DNA of 64,000 nt from Dromaius novaehollandiae (lineage: Eukaryota; Chordata; Aves; Casuariiformes; Dromaiidae). Location of the stretch: NCBI RefSeq assembly GCF_036370855.1, contig NC_088099.1, positions 145,655,017-145,719,016 on the forward strand, written 5' to 3'. This document shows, one piece after another, positions 1 to 14,500 of the stretch (positions are counted from its first letter, which is position 1; every line of letters begins with the position of its first letter). A program made the translations under genes and the position numbers. Below the pieces are notes generated by a model. It did not search any database, was not told where the DNA came from, and saw only the letters and a program-made list of their open reading frames with translations.

Positions 1-504
1 ATGCCATCTGGCCTTTAACTAGCAATCCTGACAAAGCCCCCCAGAGTGGAGTGCTGAACTTCACAGGACAGGGCATGGCAAGAAGAGCAATGCTCAGCAA
101 CCCACTGGGGATTTCTCTGGCTAAAGAGAGGAAACGGAAGGCCTGGAAAACCCCAAATCACAGGAACAAAATGCCCACCAATCTCAGCAGAGAAACAGAG
201 TCTTTGGCAAGAAGCTTCAGCAGTGCTAAAAAACAAGGCTTGCTGGAAATGGATTTAACAGAGAGTTCAGGCGTCAACAGTGATACTACGTGCCAGCTCA
301 GCGAGACTGAACTTGACCAAATTGCCTCACTTACAACCATGTTACACATAAATGTTCCAGCAAGACAGTATCTTGTCCTGCAGAACTATTACAGCAGGAA
401 GAAAACTTCAGTTTGTCCACCAAGAGAGAATTTTGCTAGTGCTATCATATATTTTTGATGCTGAAAAGCAACTGATAGTTAATTCCAAAAGGAAGTACTG
501 TTAC
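1..504 (-). other. CPQ: CPQ intron 2, 5' part (partial)
   Basis: This is the first part of the intron that follows CPQ exon 2 on the minus strand. The donor GT, read on the minus strand, is at 504-503 in the context GAAG|GTAACAG, a good match to consensus. The intron runs off the left edge, so the next CPQ exon is outside the window. Open frames on both strands here (about 135 residues at 51-458 plus, 73 at 15-236 minus) show no domain and no similarity that I recognise. Confidence 0.85.
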
Positions 505-960
505 CTTCTGGAGGAGTTGCAACGCTGTTCCCAAGTCCTAAAATAGCAATGCTGTGATTCCTTGGTTCCAGCATCATTGCAAACTCTTCTCCTCTTTCCC
601 AGTGAGGCACTTTGACGGGCTCCAGATGCACGTTTTCCAGCCTGTCTTCCTGCAGGGCACTGAACATATACTTGATGGCTGCATCTAGATTCTTTGAACC
701 ACTGAGTCTAGGTCCTATGGTATCAGCAAAAACTGCTAATCTTTCATAGGATCTATTCTGAGCTTCTCCATGAACAGCAAGGTCAATAATAGCTTTAGCA
801 ATGTTGGAATAGCCACCAATCTCTTTTTTAATGTCTTCAAATGTTTTTGAGTAATTGCCATCTCTGCTCAAAGACTTCCCAGCACATGGTGGTAAGAAAT
901 TCATGAAAAATATTAAGAATAGGTACTTCATTTTTTTCTCTTTTCTTTCCCACAGATGGC
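505..960 (-). CDS. CPQ: CPQ exon 2: start codon, signal peptide and N-terminal region of carboxypeptidase Q
   Basis: This is the first coding exon of carboxypeptidase Q (plasma glutamate carboxypeptidase), a secreted or lysosomal M28-family zinc dipeptidase. The acceptor follows a long polypyrimidine tract (minus-strand CTCCTGACAG|GCC; AG at 962-961). A 29-nt A-rich leader comes before the ATG at 931-929, and the coding part is 505-931: 142 codons plus one base. Residues 1-18 form a hydrophobic signal peptide (MKYLFLIFF...). Conserved CPQ stretches include NRSYERLA (about 59-66), GPRLSGSKNL (about 73-82), HLEPVKVPHWERGEE (about 102-116) and ILGLG. Possible N-glycosylation sites are N26-Y-S, N59-R-S and N125-H-S. 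The zinc-binding and catalytic residues lie in later exons outside the window. An in-frame ORF extends upstream of this Met, but that part is intron. The methionine after the acceptor gives the family's usual N-terminus. The coding frame is intact. Confidence 0.96.
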
Positions 961-2405
961 CTGTCAGGAGAAAGAAAAAAAAAGACCATATCAAACCATA
1001 CAGCTATCAGCAATACTCTTTTTTGTTATTTGGATTGGCAGACAGAACAAAATGAAAACAAATCAGTTTATCATGAAAATGCTTTGATCGGAACTGGCAG
1101 AAAAGTAAATTCCACTTGGAGGCACAATTATTGAAAGCAAATGAAAAAGATACTTAGACAACTGAACACAACCTTTGTTGTGGTCTTCAGAAATGTCCTT
1201 GGAATGCAGCATCTCCTTAAATAATCATATCCTTCACTAAATAAAAACCCAGTGCTGCTTCCATTCAGTGGGAGCTTTGCAACTGCTTCTGCTAGAAGCA
1301 GGATTTGCCAGAAGTGTTGAATCAAATGTCTGCACACAAAACATCTGGACAGAAAGGTTTCTTAAACCATTCGTGAATAAAACTGCTTCTAAATCTCTAC
1401 ATTCAAAAACAGAAAAGCACTTTCTATTGTACTACAAAAATCTCAAAACAATTCAGATCCAATGCCCCCTTGAAGAATGTATTAATATCTTCACTGTATA
1501 AACCTACAATTACCTGAGAAACAAAACTCCTGATTTTCTGGTGTGTCACTTAAGGACTGATTTCAGCAGTGCTATACAGAGGTGCAGCACCAGAGGTGTG
1601 GCTTCTCTTTTGCATACTGAGAGTTATCTGTGTTAAGGCCTTATAGTTTATCTATCTTTTCAAATCTTCAATCCCATAAAAATGACAGTGTGTTAACTGA
1701 ATGGACAAAGAAATCTCTGGAATCAGTTGCAGTGTTTGCAAAGGCCTTTCATAACACAGGAAGTACGACTATCAGAACCCAGAACACATAAAGGCCTTTA
1801 TTGTTATATACAAAAGGGAATATAATCATTTCATTTCCTTTGAATTCAAACTGAGCTGCTATTTGAATGATATTACACTCTTTAATATCAAACACCTAAA
1901 AATTAGTAAGGCCATTAAATCAGCCCTACATCTGCAGCGAGTAAGAGACTTAAAAAAGAAAATAATAGTGACTACTGACAATTACTAGTAGCCCAAAAAG
2001 GGTTTGATACAGCACTTTTGCCACTTTGATGAACTTTTTACAATTCATTATAAGAAATAATGGTATTTTTCATACAGAATAAAATTTGCTGTAAAAAACA
2101 CACTAAAGACAATGTTGATGGTTACTCTACAAAAGATATTTTTCCTGAAAACGATTGTTCTACAAATCGTAGAGGACTAATTAGTTGGCTAATGTGGATA
2201 AAATACTATAAAGCAGACCTGTATGGCAGAAATAGTACTGAATGCTTTCACTGTTAAAGTTATTTTTCTTCCCCATTTGTATTTATTTGGTATTTCTGGA
2301 GACTTATACTTTTCATTCTATAATTACTGACCTGAGGAATCATGATAATACACACACCTTGTAGGCTTTGTGCTGGTACATGCACGCAGGCAGCCAGTAC
2401 AGAGG

Positions 2406-2520
2406 GGTGTGTGTGTGTTTGGGTGTATGTGAGAGAGTGTATATACATCTATCTCTCTCTCTATATATATATGTGCATGCACACACACACATATATATTT
2501 GCATATATTATATTCACATA
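2406..2520. repeat. Compound microsatellite (TG)n-(GA)n-(CT)n-(TA)n-(CA)n-(TA)n
   Basis: Successive simple repeats are TGTGTG, then GAGAG, then a CTCTCTCT run, a TATATATA run, a perfect 12-bp palindrome TGTGCATGCACA, a CACACACA run and a TATATAT run. From 2462 to 2498 the sequence alternates strictly between pyrimidine and purine (37 nt), a pattern prone to Z-DNA or cruciform structure. The ORFs here are by-products of the repeat. Confidence 0.9.
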
Positions 2521-5500
2521 TGGTATTCACATACAATATACCAAAAAGTATTCCTATTTTTTCAGAGCATTGTACTGGAGCTTTAATCGAGAGTATTAAT
2601 TCTCAACAGCTTTATGGAGCAGGCAGTTTCACAATATCCAGATAACTTTGTAAGTGATAAGACCAGAAGAGACCAGAGTGTGTATCTCATTTGAAGCATG
2701 CAGAACACTGTTTGCAAGATATTCCTGAATTTGCTCCCAGTACTAGAAGCTACACAGTAAACTAGCAGCCAAGCCAATTCCTGAGAGAACAGAAGTGATG
2801 CTACACCGTTATTGTACCTCCGGCAGTGCATGTCACAGCTGTATTCAAAGCTTCTGCAAGCTTCATTCTCAATGATCTAAGCTAAGAAACTACCCTTCCA
2901 CATATGTTTGTTATAACAAACCGCAGACAGCTAAATTCATTTCCTCAAGATATTCATTTTGGTCTTTTTCTCAACATTTGTTAAAAAATAAAAAATAAGC
3001 CTTTGAAACAATGAAATTACCTTCACATAACAATGAATTCTGACATCTCTTACATTTCTCAATTCTCTTGTCTCAGTTCCTCTCCTGTCCCCCAGTAGTT
3101 CATGTATATCTATATTTCCACCCAGAAATCTTTGTCTGTGAAGGCTTCAGGAACTGCTAGTTTGACTTCCTCTTATTCAAAACAAAGATGTTGAGTTCAA
3201 CAAAAATCTAGAAAATTCAAATGCAATGTTACAGTCCTAGCCTGACAGTAATACACAAATGCACAGTTGCCACATTACTTCTGATTTTTCTCTGTTTTTA
3301 ATTTACCTTATCCTTCCAAAGAAGCTTCATCTTAACAGTGATGATAAAGATCTAAACAGCCTCTTGGCCACTTAAAGGCTTTAAGGTAATATTCTCCTTT
3401 CCCATGTGGAAAGATATCTCCTCCAAACTTCACTCTTAAAAATGGAAAGGGAAAAGGGAAAGATTTCAATTCACAAGGTTTCTCTGGACCACACTAAGTC
3501 CCTGGTAAGGAAGAATACATAGAGCACTGTGTCATATTTTTTGTGGTCAGGTAGACAAAAGACAAAGATCTGGCCCTCAGTCATGCTAAAAGCTGAATTA
3601 TCACCCTCAGTAAACAGTGGAGTTGGTACTAGGAACGTGAATGCTTATCCTTCCTATATGTTACTATAAGAAAGTACTTGTAACTTGCCAGCTTAACTTC
3701 TGGAAAGTCAGGAAACTGTGCAGCTTAGGAGGACGGATTAATCAATGGAAACAGCAGAGGCAACCCCACAGCATTTTTGTGAGAGCTGCCTAATCAGCTC
3801 CAAACGTGGGGGAAGATCCATGAGGCATGCATTCATAAGATGCCATCTGAAATGCCAGTTGGTACAGTAAGTCCCTGTGCTGCAGAACTAAGACACAGAA
3901 AGAGGGAACGGGATTAAAGCCTTTCTAACTCACCAGAAGCAACGAAAAAGTCACATCGAAATTTTTCTGAAACACCAAGCTTAGGTCAAAGGATATCAGC
4001 ACAAACTACCAGCTTTTCATAGGCTTTTCTAGGCCTTTTTTATAGACAGTAAGTTAAACACCAGCTTTAGCAATATATGAATATTAAGCTCTTCTCCTTA
4101 ACCACTCAAATGGCTCTTGAATTTAAGATTAAGACAGTAACAAATTCTTCACAAGGAAGTGCTGTCTTCCCCAAAAAATCTTCTGTGATTTCATGTATGA
4201 ACGAAAAATCTGGTACACAGGTTTCCCCTTTCTCTGTGATACAGACAGGGCAAGTCTTACATGATCAGGAAGAGGCAAAGACTCAGGGTTATCTCAGGTC
4301 ACTGAAAGAGAACTGTAAAGATCTTGTTACAGACTGAGTTACTATCTGTGGTTATATTACACAGAAAGTATTGGTGTGTTTTGATTAGTAAGCTCCCCAT
4401 GTTTCTTCCCTTTGGACCAGTTAATTACATGCTCATAGACACCCTCTGCTAGAGCATCAGTAATTTTCTCAGGACACCGTTGTTCTTTCCCTGATTTTTG
4501 CCAGAGTTATCATCTACAAACAAGGAAATAAGCTAATCTGATTTCTGTCATAAGACAAATTCTTGCTGAGTGGAGTAAGACAAGGATTTTGTAGAGTTAG
4601 TTCCAAGATTTGAAGGTCTGGGCTCTTTGCTTAAGGGTTTGCAAAATCTACCTAACAAAGCTGATGTACTTAGGAGGAGTTATACAGAAAATGCAGGGAT
4701 GATTTTTTAATTAGCATTTACAATCTCAAATAGCCCCCAGCTACCAACTTACTACATTTTTTTCAATGGAGAAATGAAACCACAGATATCACATTCCCCT
4801 TAACCAAGAAATGCTTCCTTTGCTTGTTCCGGGCTCATTCAAAACCAGCAGCAGTCTCACTCCAAAAGCTGCCCAAGAGGAGCTGCAGCTAAGAGTAACA
4901 CTTCTTCCAGGAATTTCCTACTGAATGATGAGATCAGACAGGTTTCCACAGTTTTTGTGGATGTAGCATACTCCCACCACAGACAGCGTTTCACTAACTA
5001 CCTGCCACTGCCCTGTAAGAGGAGCATAACTGGATTCGAACCTTGGGCAAGGGCACAAGAATGACAACAGGATTTATTGTGCCTTCCTTGAGCAGCTCAG
5101 CATAATCTGGCCAACAGCTAGTAGCATTTAGGAATATTTCCCTGCTAGGCAAAGTAATGTCCTACTCTCTTGGACTGCAATACAGGAATCACTCCACTCC
5201 TAATTCAGAGAGAACAGCACATCTGTTATCTCAGTCTCTGCAACATTAAGTTTGTCATCCCAGCGAATCAGCTGGGAAAACACAGTACTGACCCTTGCAC
5301 ATTTCCCCAGTCACACTTAGCAAATGAGTACCATCGTGCCAGTCAAGCTCAAAAATTAACAGGACAGTCATGACTGTTCAATACATTTAATTATTATTTA
5401 ATGTTTTCAGTAAAAATTCAGAGCACAGACTGTAGCATGAAATAGGAAGAAAAGACTCTCTCAGGAAGTACATTCCTTTCTCCTGGCCTTATTAATGCAT

Positions 5501-8500
5501 CTGATTCCATGACTCTTTAGTACAAAATCTGTAACCACTTTCTAAAGTAGGATCAAGAACCCAGGACTCCCCTTTCCCTGCCAGGGAAGGATGCTCATTA
5601 GCAAGCTACAATTAAGCTCCCCATTTTATTTTCTCTCTCTGACCCTGTAAATCTTGCACGCATGGGAAGGTCAAAGAACAGTCCCATTCCAACCTTACCT
5701 GCAGCCTCATGTTTAGGGTATTTTCCTAGAAAGTGAAGCTTTCAGGACTATGTAAAACCGACAACTTCCATCTCTCACTTCTCCAAAGGAACTTCTAATC
5801 ACTGCGGCATTAAGCAAAAAGTGGGAGCCACTACTGCTCTTCTTGCAATTTTGAGCAGAACTGAAAGCCATGCACACATTATACACTGCATGTCTATGCC
5901 AGATGAATTCAGTCTCTCCAGAGACTTCAGCTGGGCTCAGGCATCTCCTTTACCACTGCCAACTTAAAGGCTTTTGACTTTTTTAACCAGGTTCCTAGCT
6001 TTCCAGAGTACAAGCCTATGTTTAGGAACCATAGGAACTCTGTGGTCCACAGTGAAGATAATGGTAAAAGGCAGTAACATAAAAAAGCTCCGTTTCTTTT
6101 AGATTCAGGTGGAGTGGAGAGTAGGCACCCAGACAAATCACTACCTGGGTCCATATACGGAAGGAAGCATGTGGTCTGAATACAGCGCACAAGAGAGAGG
6201 GTTTTTTTTCCTGAAAACTCCTGGCAAAAAAAAGCAAAAGGCAGCTGGAAAAGCTGGGAAACTGGGGATATGTTGAAAATGAAAATCTTCAGAATATGAA
6301 CAGAACATATAAACAAAAGTTGAAAGGATTAAAAAGATTAGGGGAGAAAGGTTATCAGCATAGAGAACAAAAAGAGGAAGTGAAGGCAAGAAGTAAGTCT
6401 TCTCCAACTCCAACGAGCAGTGTAAAAGAATGAAATCAACAGCACAACGCTACCCAGGGTGGTGGAGACAGCACTGTGAGAAAATGCACTTAATAAATAA
6501 GCAGCTACTTTAAGGCTGCTTCCGCCTACTGTCTGATCCATTTGTTTGTAGTCAACTACTGTCTTTGATGCTAAAGGGGAAGATCATAGGTATCTTGATG
6601 TTTTCTGGCGTCCCTGTATAAAACAACTTTTGCACACCTGATCTGGAATGAGGTAACTCCCATTACCACCATTAACATCATTACAATACTTTGAGCAAGA
6701 GACAGAGCAAAAAAACCTCAGTTGAGAACACAAATCAGCAATAAAGATAACTGAAAGAGGGGCAGAGGCAAGAGAAATAAGATAAACAAAGCTAGAGCAA
6801 CTCTTCTGATCCAGTGTGGCAAAGTTTTCCCAAAATCCCAGTCGAAAACAAAGACAAAAGGACACAGACAGTTCACAAGAGTCATGGTTATGGGAAATGA
6901 GGAAAGAAAACAATAGATTCAAGATAATAACCGCTTAATTGCTAAAGATCTGCTAAATCTGTTAAGTATCTATCAGTTTCCTAACCATGTGCCATTTGAT
7001 TTTCCTCCAAGGAATGTAGGAAAACCTGAAATCACACAGTGTTTTTTGATAGTATTAGAATAGACTGAAAAGCCCCAAGGTAACAAACTCACTTGCTGCA
7101 GAGTGATGTCTGATACATTTAATAGCATCTGAAAGAAAGTTTGTTGTGACAGCTGTAGAGGAGGATGGCTGGAAGGTCAGGTGGACTTGCAAACTGAGGA
7201 GGAGATTTCTGCCTAAAAATAAAGTCATAGGGTTCTTCCACCACTTAGAAAGATAAAAGCAATAAAAAGGCTTCATAATCTTAAAAAGCTAAGCAGGAAA
7301 GCAGACATTTCTCAAAGACTGCTCTTCCAGAATTGTCAAGATTTCTTATCTGGGAGGATGTTTCACTCACAAATGAGTTAAAATATTTGGGCTCTGGGAA
7401 CATATACAGTCAACGTTACGATTTACATTACAGAGTGCCTAACACTAGCTTTTTTGCATCTAAAGCTTTTAAAGGAAGGAAGAATACAACAAAAATATGA
7501 ATACAAGAATTTGAATACAATATGAAGTCTTACCATACGTGGACCATAGAGGCTAAAACTCCAAAGAAAAGCCATTTTACACTTATCAACTTTGAAAGAA
7601 CTATCTAGATTTACTACAACTCAAGATCTGTCCTGAAATCCTTGAAAAGATATGCAAGGCATAGGTAGTGATACCAACTTACATGGACATAATAGGAGCG
7701 AAATGTTTAAAAGGGCTAAGAATTAGAACAGAAAAAGTCCAAATATGCTCAAAGACATTGCAAATGTGGCTCCCCATTTGGAAAAAGACAAAGTTTATAC
7801 CCTATTGATACTCTGTACAGTGGAAGTGCTACAGCTTAACACAGAAAGGAAAGAGTAAAAGGAATTGTGCTTAACTCTTCCAACTGCAAGTCTCAGAATA
7901 TTAATAGGATACCTTGACATAATCTTACTCTGCAGCTGTTGCTAAAACGGATGATAGTAAGCCCGAAGAATCACACCATAACCCATGCTCAGAGGTCCAT
8001 ATCAGCAAAAGCTACAGAAATGATCGGGCTGCAACTTCACTAAGAAGCAGTAACGGCCAAGACAGAAACATTTTAAAAAGGGAGATTACCACAGAACAAT
8101 GCTTAGACCACATAGCAGCTGAAATTATTCTTAATGAGCATTCAAAATACAAACAGTTCTCAGAAAGGAGTACATTATCGTTTCAGATCAGAGGCAAAAG
8201 ACAGGAATTCAGTGGGAATTTTAGATAAGAATAACTGAATAGAACAGAAACATTCAATGAAAGAAAGACAGTTAGGAAACAGTAACACAGAAGTACACAA
8301 TGCTGTTCATATTACAATGGATGCCAAAGTATATAGCTGATGCCAGCTGCTGGCTTTAAAAGACAACTGGTGGGGAAAAGGGATGATTTTGGACAATTAA
8401 ATCAAAATACAACAGAATAAGGATGCAATTATTTTCTCTGGTATTTTGATGCTCAACTTCAGGTGACATTTCCCTCAAGTTTGTAATTATTTTTTGGGTG

Positions 8501-11500
8501 TAAAAAATGAGAGGTTGCATTCAGACACAGAAGGAATTGGTTTATGAAAAAACAGATATATTCATGCACTCATTCTAAGACTAAAAAGTAGCTGTCTCTT
8601 AATTTAGGGACTTCTTAATTGTAAACGGCCTTGGGATAGACATATATCTTGTGTCTTTCCATGAAATTCACATTTAGATATAAACTCTTTAAAACTGCAT
8701 ATAATTCTTTCAGCCTTTCCTACAGGAGAAAAACAACCTTGTTCTACTGGGACATTATAAGCACAGAAAACATCTCTCACAAGCTATTTTACATTTTCTT
8801 GTCTGAGAAGATGAATTAGGCTATGGAAAAGAATTAATTGACTGAGAGAGAGAAAAATTTAGGGGTACAAAAGAGAAAATTAGCACATAAGGTCCAATAC
8901 TGAAACATCTATTATTCTAAACTATGTTTCTTTTTGAAAACGTTTCACTAGACATCTTATATCCTGGATTTACACTTAAATTATTACGGCAATTCTGATG
9001 CCAAATATTTTGTTTCTGAATTTTTATTATAAAACTAGCAGACCACATTTGGCCAAAGAATAAAATCTTTCTTCTTACCTAGCTAAAGCAAAAAACAGAA
9101 AGTATGAACTTCTGAGCAACTGACCAATATAACATAAGCTCCTAAAGTTGACAGGTGGAAGCTGTAAGAGAAGCAAACCAAGCTGCTTTAAAAACAGTCA
9201 GTACAGGGCTGCCACTGTCACAAGTTGGCCTGATACCCCTGTGAAATTACGAGAGCCGAAAACAATCACCAAGTATCCAGCACATGCAGGCACGTCTCTG
9301 TGCTTCTCCAAGCCGCATTCCAGCAAAAGGCTGTTCAGTCCTACACAACCCATGTATGCCTTGTTTTGCTCCAAATTTTTCACAGAAAATACAAACACTT
9401 TGCGTGCCTCCTGCCAACAATTAAATCTGAGAAAATGTGAAGGTTTTTTTTGCCAAAACGAAGTACCAAAACAGGTAACCTGAGTTACTAATTGTGTAAT
9501 GGATTGCAATAGACCAAAAAGATCTTTATGGTGCACATATCTCCTTACCAATATTAAGGCAGGGAAAGGACACTCATTTCAATGTGCTGTATTATTAACT
9601 ATGTTGTCTATGATTTTTTCATGTTCACCAGGACTTAATACTGGTATTCAAATATCATACTGTAATCAACATAACAACAAAAATAAAGTGCTACAGCTCA
9701 GTGGAAATGTACAACTGGGGCCACCACACCACAGTGGGCTGCATAACGGACAGTGCAACATATAAACAGAAGAAAGCTTAAAAAGTTTAAATATAAAGAA
9801 TGAAGGGAAAGAACAGTCTGCGAACAGGATAAACACATTTTTACTGAAGCAGCTTGACAGAAAAGCTGGGTTTTAGCTAATTTTGAGAAATACACATGCA
9901 AAACCAGACCTCTTTCTGATGCTGAGGACAACTCCAAGACCATTTCTTAGCCAAAGCTACTCCCCAACACAACACACATTCGACCATGCAGCAGACATTT
10001 GTCTACTCTGATCGCTATGGCTACCATGCATGGATAGGTTCTGGTTCTGGATTTAACTTTAAATTAATTTTAACTGCCATTTAAGGGACAAAAGTTATCA
10101 AATAGTTTGCTGTTGCTAGACAAAAGAAGTCAGTTATTACAGAAGACTTCTATCATTTTAATAATTTTTTTTGTATTTCAGTAGCATCCAGCAGCCCCAG
10201 CGAAGATTAAGGTCCACTGTGCTACCCACTGCACAAACACACCGAGATATGCCATTAGGACTTTACAACTACAGATAGACAAAACAGACACACAATTGGA
10301 AGAGAAGGGACCCAGAAGTGGCATCTCCAAGTTATTCTATGAAAGACAGTCCAAATAGCATGACTATGACCAACTCCTTTCTGCTGACACTAACAACAGG
10401 TACTAAGTAAAGGCTTGCTGCAGTGAGCCAAGCAGCAGTATTACAGAAAGTCAACTGGAAATCAAAGTGAAAAACAAACAAAAAACAAAAACAAAATAAA
10501 CTCCAGAGAGCACACTGAAGAATAAACATGGCAATTGTATAGAGAACATGATGACAAACGCTGACACCAGTGAGTCTGGCTAAGACAATTCCTATTTTTC
10601 TGAGTCATGCAATTCTATTTTCAAAAGTGAGCATTTAAAGATGCATTCAATTTTTTTATAGAGGCTAGCAGAACAGTTCTAAATGTAAATGATTACTGCA
10701 TCTGGTATGGTGCTAATAAATATCTGAAAACGTCTGTTCTGAATTTACTTTTGTTCACACACTAACACAGCTGGCACATTTCTATCCAGAATTCTTATGC
10801 CGTGACTCCAAAGATTCATCGTGCAGGTGATCTGTGAAATGGCTTATACTGAGCTGCTGTATGTTACCAAATCTTAGATAAATACTGACTTCTCTGTAGA
10901 CAAAATTTTAGGATGGAAGAAGAGAATAGGTACAGGGAAGCCCAGATGTATACAATTTTCATGTGAAAGCACACCAGCACAAAATTTAAAGTTCCTTTTG
11001 GACACTTAGTTCTCAAAAATACACCTTGTTATTTCCAGCTATAGTACCTTATAGTCCTTTGTTCTTCCAATGGGAAAGAGAGGGTCACACTGCTCAAAAC
11101 CAAAGAACAACACCAGAAAAAACAGCTATATCTTAATACCTTTTGATGAAACTGCATTCTAAGCAGAATGCTGAAAAACAGGACAAACTTGTCTGAAGTA
11201 GCCAAGACGTGACAGCATAAACCTGAGCAGATGTTCAGAGCGGATCAAAAGTGTAAAACATCTTTTAGAGGACTGCTTATTTCTCAGTACGCAAAAGCAC
11301 ACCAGAAAAAGTAGTTGTATTAGCAATTTATATGTTGAAATCCCATTCATGTACTCAAATCAAAATATTGAATTGAGTACACTAACACTAGACTAATGGT
11401 ATTACATATTACACACCACATTTTCTGTTTAGTAAGAGGCTTACATACTGAATTACCTATAAAGCTAAAAGCAGAATATGCTTACAATGCAGTTTTCAGG

Positions 11501-14500
11501 ACCGTCATTATTAGCCATTAGCCCAATCAGCATTCTGTCAAAAGATTTTTCAAAAGATTTGAAGTCACCAATTTCCAGAACCACACATTTCTCATATTTT
11601 CCTCAGAAAAGGTCTTTAGAAACAGATCAAAGGGAAAAGAATAGAAAAGAATAATTAGAAAAATAATAGAAAAATAAAGAAAAATAATAATATATTATAC
11701 CGCATTATCTTAGAAAATGTTGTTAATATAAGTAACTCTGCAAGCAAAAATAAATGCCTTATATATACCTGCAGAGATACTACGCAGCACACACACAAGA
11801 ATACTAACAGCAGCTTTAGAATAAATGAAAGAAACTGCCAAAACATATCAACAGCCACAATGGAGACAGCTTTCCAAAATGGCAAAAATATTTATGAGAA
11901 GGAAGCTAGTTTAATGAAGTATGAAACAACCTCTTCTCAACACAATTATTGTTTGAATCTCATGATGTTAGAAATATAAATGGAGATTCATCCTTTAAAA
12001 TCCTCACAGGCTTTTTTTCCTAGCTGCCAAACTATGCATGCTGTCATTTGTTTTATCCAGACTCTTAACAGGGTCTTGAACGTGACAATACAAAAGCAGT
12101 TGCTGTACTTGAGTGTCATGCAAAGGCAAGATACTGATTTTGGCAAACATAAGCTGACTAGGTATATATATTTATATGTCATTTTCTGGTACACATCCGA
12201 CAGCATCTGCAGCACTCTTTAGGACAGAATGTGATCAGTCCTCTCTCTGCAAATACACGTTAAAACACCTCCTTGTCTTTGCGCTGACATGAATCTGACA
12301 CTACACCTGACAATACTACACCAAGATTACATTAGCCCATGAAAGTAAAGGAGGAAACGAAATAACCCAAAGTTTCTCCCTTGGCCTTAAGCATTGCCAC
12401 GTAGTTCAGCTGGCACAAGGCGAAAGCTCCCACTGACTGCTGCCATCTCTGATAGAGCCCGCTTGCCGCTTGCTGCTGTGGGCACACAGCACCAGGGGCA
12501 TGACCGAGTGCCTGCTCGAGCACCACGACCTGCCAGGCCGTCTCCAGAGCATGCCGGCCATGAGCCCAGCAGAGCCCACAGCTCTATTTCCAGACCCCAA
12601 ACTGCTCACCCTATCAATCCTTCCTGCTACTGCACATGACAGCCTGAGGCTATTTCTGGGTCTGCTGGAGCAGTCATGCCTAAAATACCAATTTTCCCAA
12701 GGAAACATAAAGTGGCCTGAAACACTTTAAAAAGTGAAGCTAAATCCTCTTTAAATAGCTATTTAGACACTGTTATCAAACTGGGCTGGGTCTCCAACTG
12801 TGGCGTATTAAGACACCTCTGGCTTTCATCCCACCTGTTAAGTACCCCTCTACAAGCACAGCTGTGGGAATGCCACCTTTAAGTGTTTCTAGTCACAAGA
12901 CCAATCATTTAGGAGACAAAAGCTTGAAGAATCAGCCCACTCAGAGCACTCTGATTTAGTCACAGATGACTGGTGATTTTCAAAACTGCTTATTTGCCCA
13001 TGTGATATACTGCATAAAATTCAGAGAGCTTTACCCACAGCATGAGTAAGGAGACACTTAAACATTTGGGGCTCTGGGGCTATTAGTGTGAGGGTACAAT
13101 GCAGCCTCTGCCTCCTTCAGGGAATCCAGATGATGTAAATGTCAGTGTCTTCATGAACTAAAATGCAATTCCAAATTAAAATGAAACTGATATGGGAAGA
13201 TCAAATACATAAATTGTGGGTTTGATTTTATCACTCACACTAGTTTGCAAGTAGGGGCAACCGATCAGAGCAGCGTTCACATAAAATTACAACTGCTCCT
13301 TCGTTCAGAAGCGGCCAAAAAGACATCTCTGCTTTCTTGACAAAGTTGTGTTCCTTTCCGAATGCCAACCTTAGCACTTTTGTCTGCACTTCTCTGATTT
13401 TCACACTCAGGTCACTCCTCAGAAAGCTCTTCTTTAAAAATATTTAGAAGCCAGGCCAGGATATAAGCAGTGCTTTGGGCAATGAACTACCTATTACTTC
13501 CACTCCTGGACAAGAGCAACTTCCCAGTTAGCTACTGGTACAGATCTGCTGGCAATGCTAATCCTACACTCCTTACCCCCTGTTTACCACAGCTCCACTT
13601 GCTGAGTACAAAGTACTTAGATGTGAACATCTGGAGGGCAGGCAAGGTCAGCAAGGAGCCTGCATTTCTTAAGTTTACTTTCCCATTTAATTCCTAGACC
13701 AAGGCTTTCTACAACAAGACAGTTACCTTCTGCTTCCAAGAGAGCAGCTGAGCTTGCACAGAATACCATCCGCTGTTGCAGTGATGCCTGCAAGCTAGCA
13801 GTCCAGCTGTACCTCACCACAGATGAAAATGTTTTCCAGGAATAAGGCTAGTATTAGCTGGCTTCATCTGTCCTATGCCATTTGTTTGTAGGGACAGGAG
13901 ATGTTAGGCAGCTCATTTCATTTTGATAAATCTGGGAGGCTGTATTAGGCAGATGCCCACTCTAGTTGTTACTATTTATCCAGGGTGCATCTGTTTTACA
14001 TACAGTTCACATACCCATAAACTCAAAACGGTTATTTTTATATAACATTCTTCAAAAGAACTTTCCCATGCTCCCATTCCTGTTTGCATGCTATTTTATT
14101 GGGATCTGTGATCTGGATTTTCAGAAAACAGGCTTCTGATTACATTTAATTTTAATACCAATACACTGAGAAAAGCAGAAACGGAAAAGTGCCACGTCTC
14201 CCAGCACTAGAATGAGGAAAAGCCAAAGGAGATAAAATAGTATGTGAAAGGAAAAATGAACTAGAAAATGAAATGCCAATTTGAATATTACTCCCCCAAA
14301 AGGTAACTGCTGCAACTTTGGTAAACCCTAGAGACCTGCAAAGACACGACAATGGGTCTGACAAAAGTCTGGTGTATAACATATTGATGAGATGGCTATG
14401 CCACAATCACAAGAAAATGGCACTGGTTTAAAAAATAAATGAGCATATAAATGTCAAATACGTTTCACAGACACACACATCATAGACTAAATAGTTTTTA

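Noticed and set aside
51..458. 135-codon plus-strand ORF at the left edge
   Set aside because: It lies antisense in CPQ intron 2, with no recognised motif and overlapping frames on the other strand.
5020..5060. tRNA-like T-arm word (GGATTCGAACC on plus, GGTTCGAATCC on minus)
   Set aside because: The flanking five-base stem does not pair, and no anticodon or D arm is found at the right spacing.
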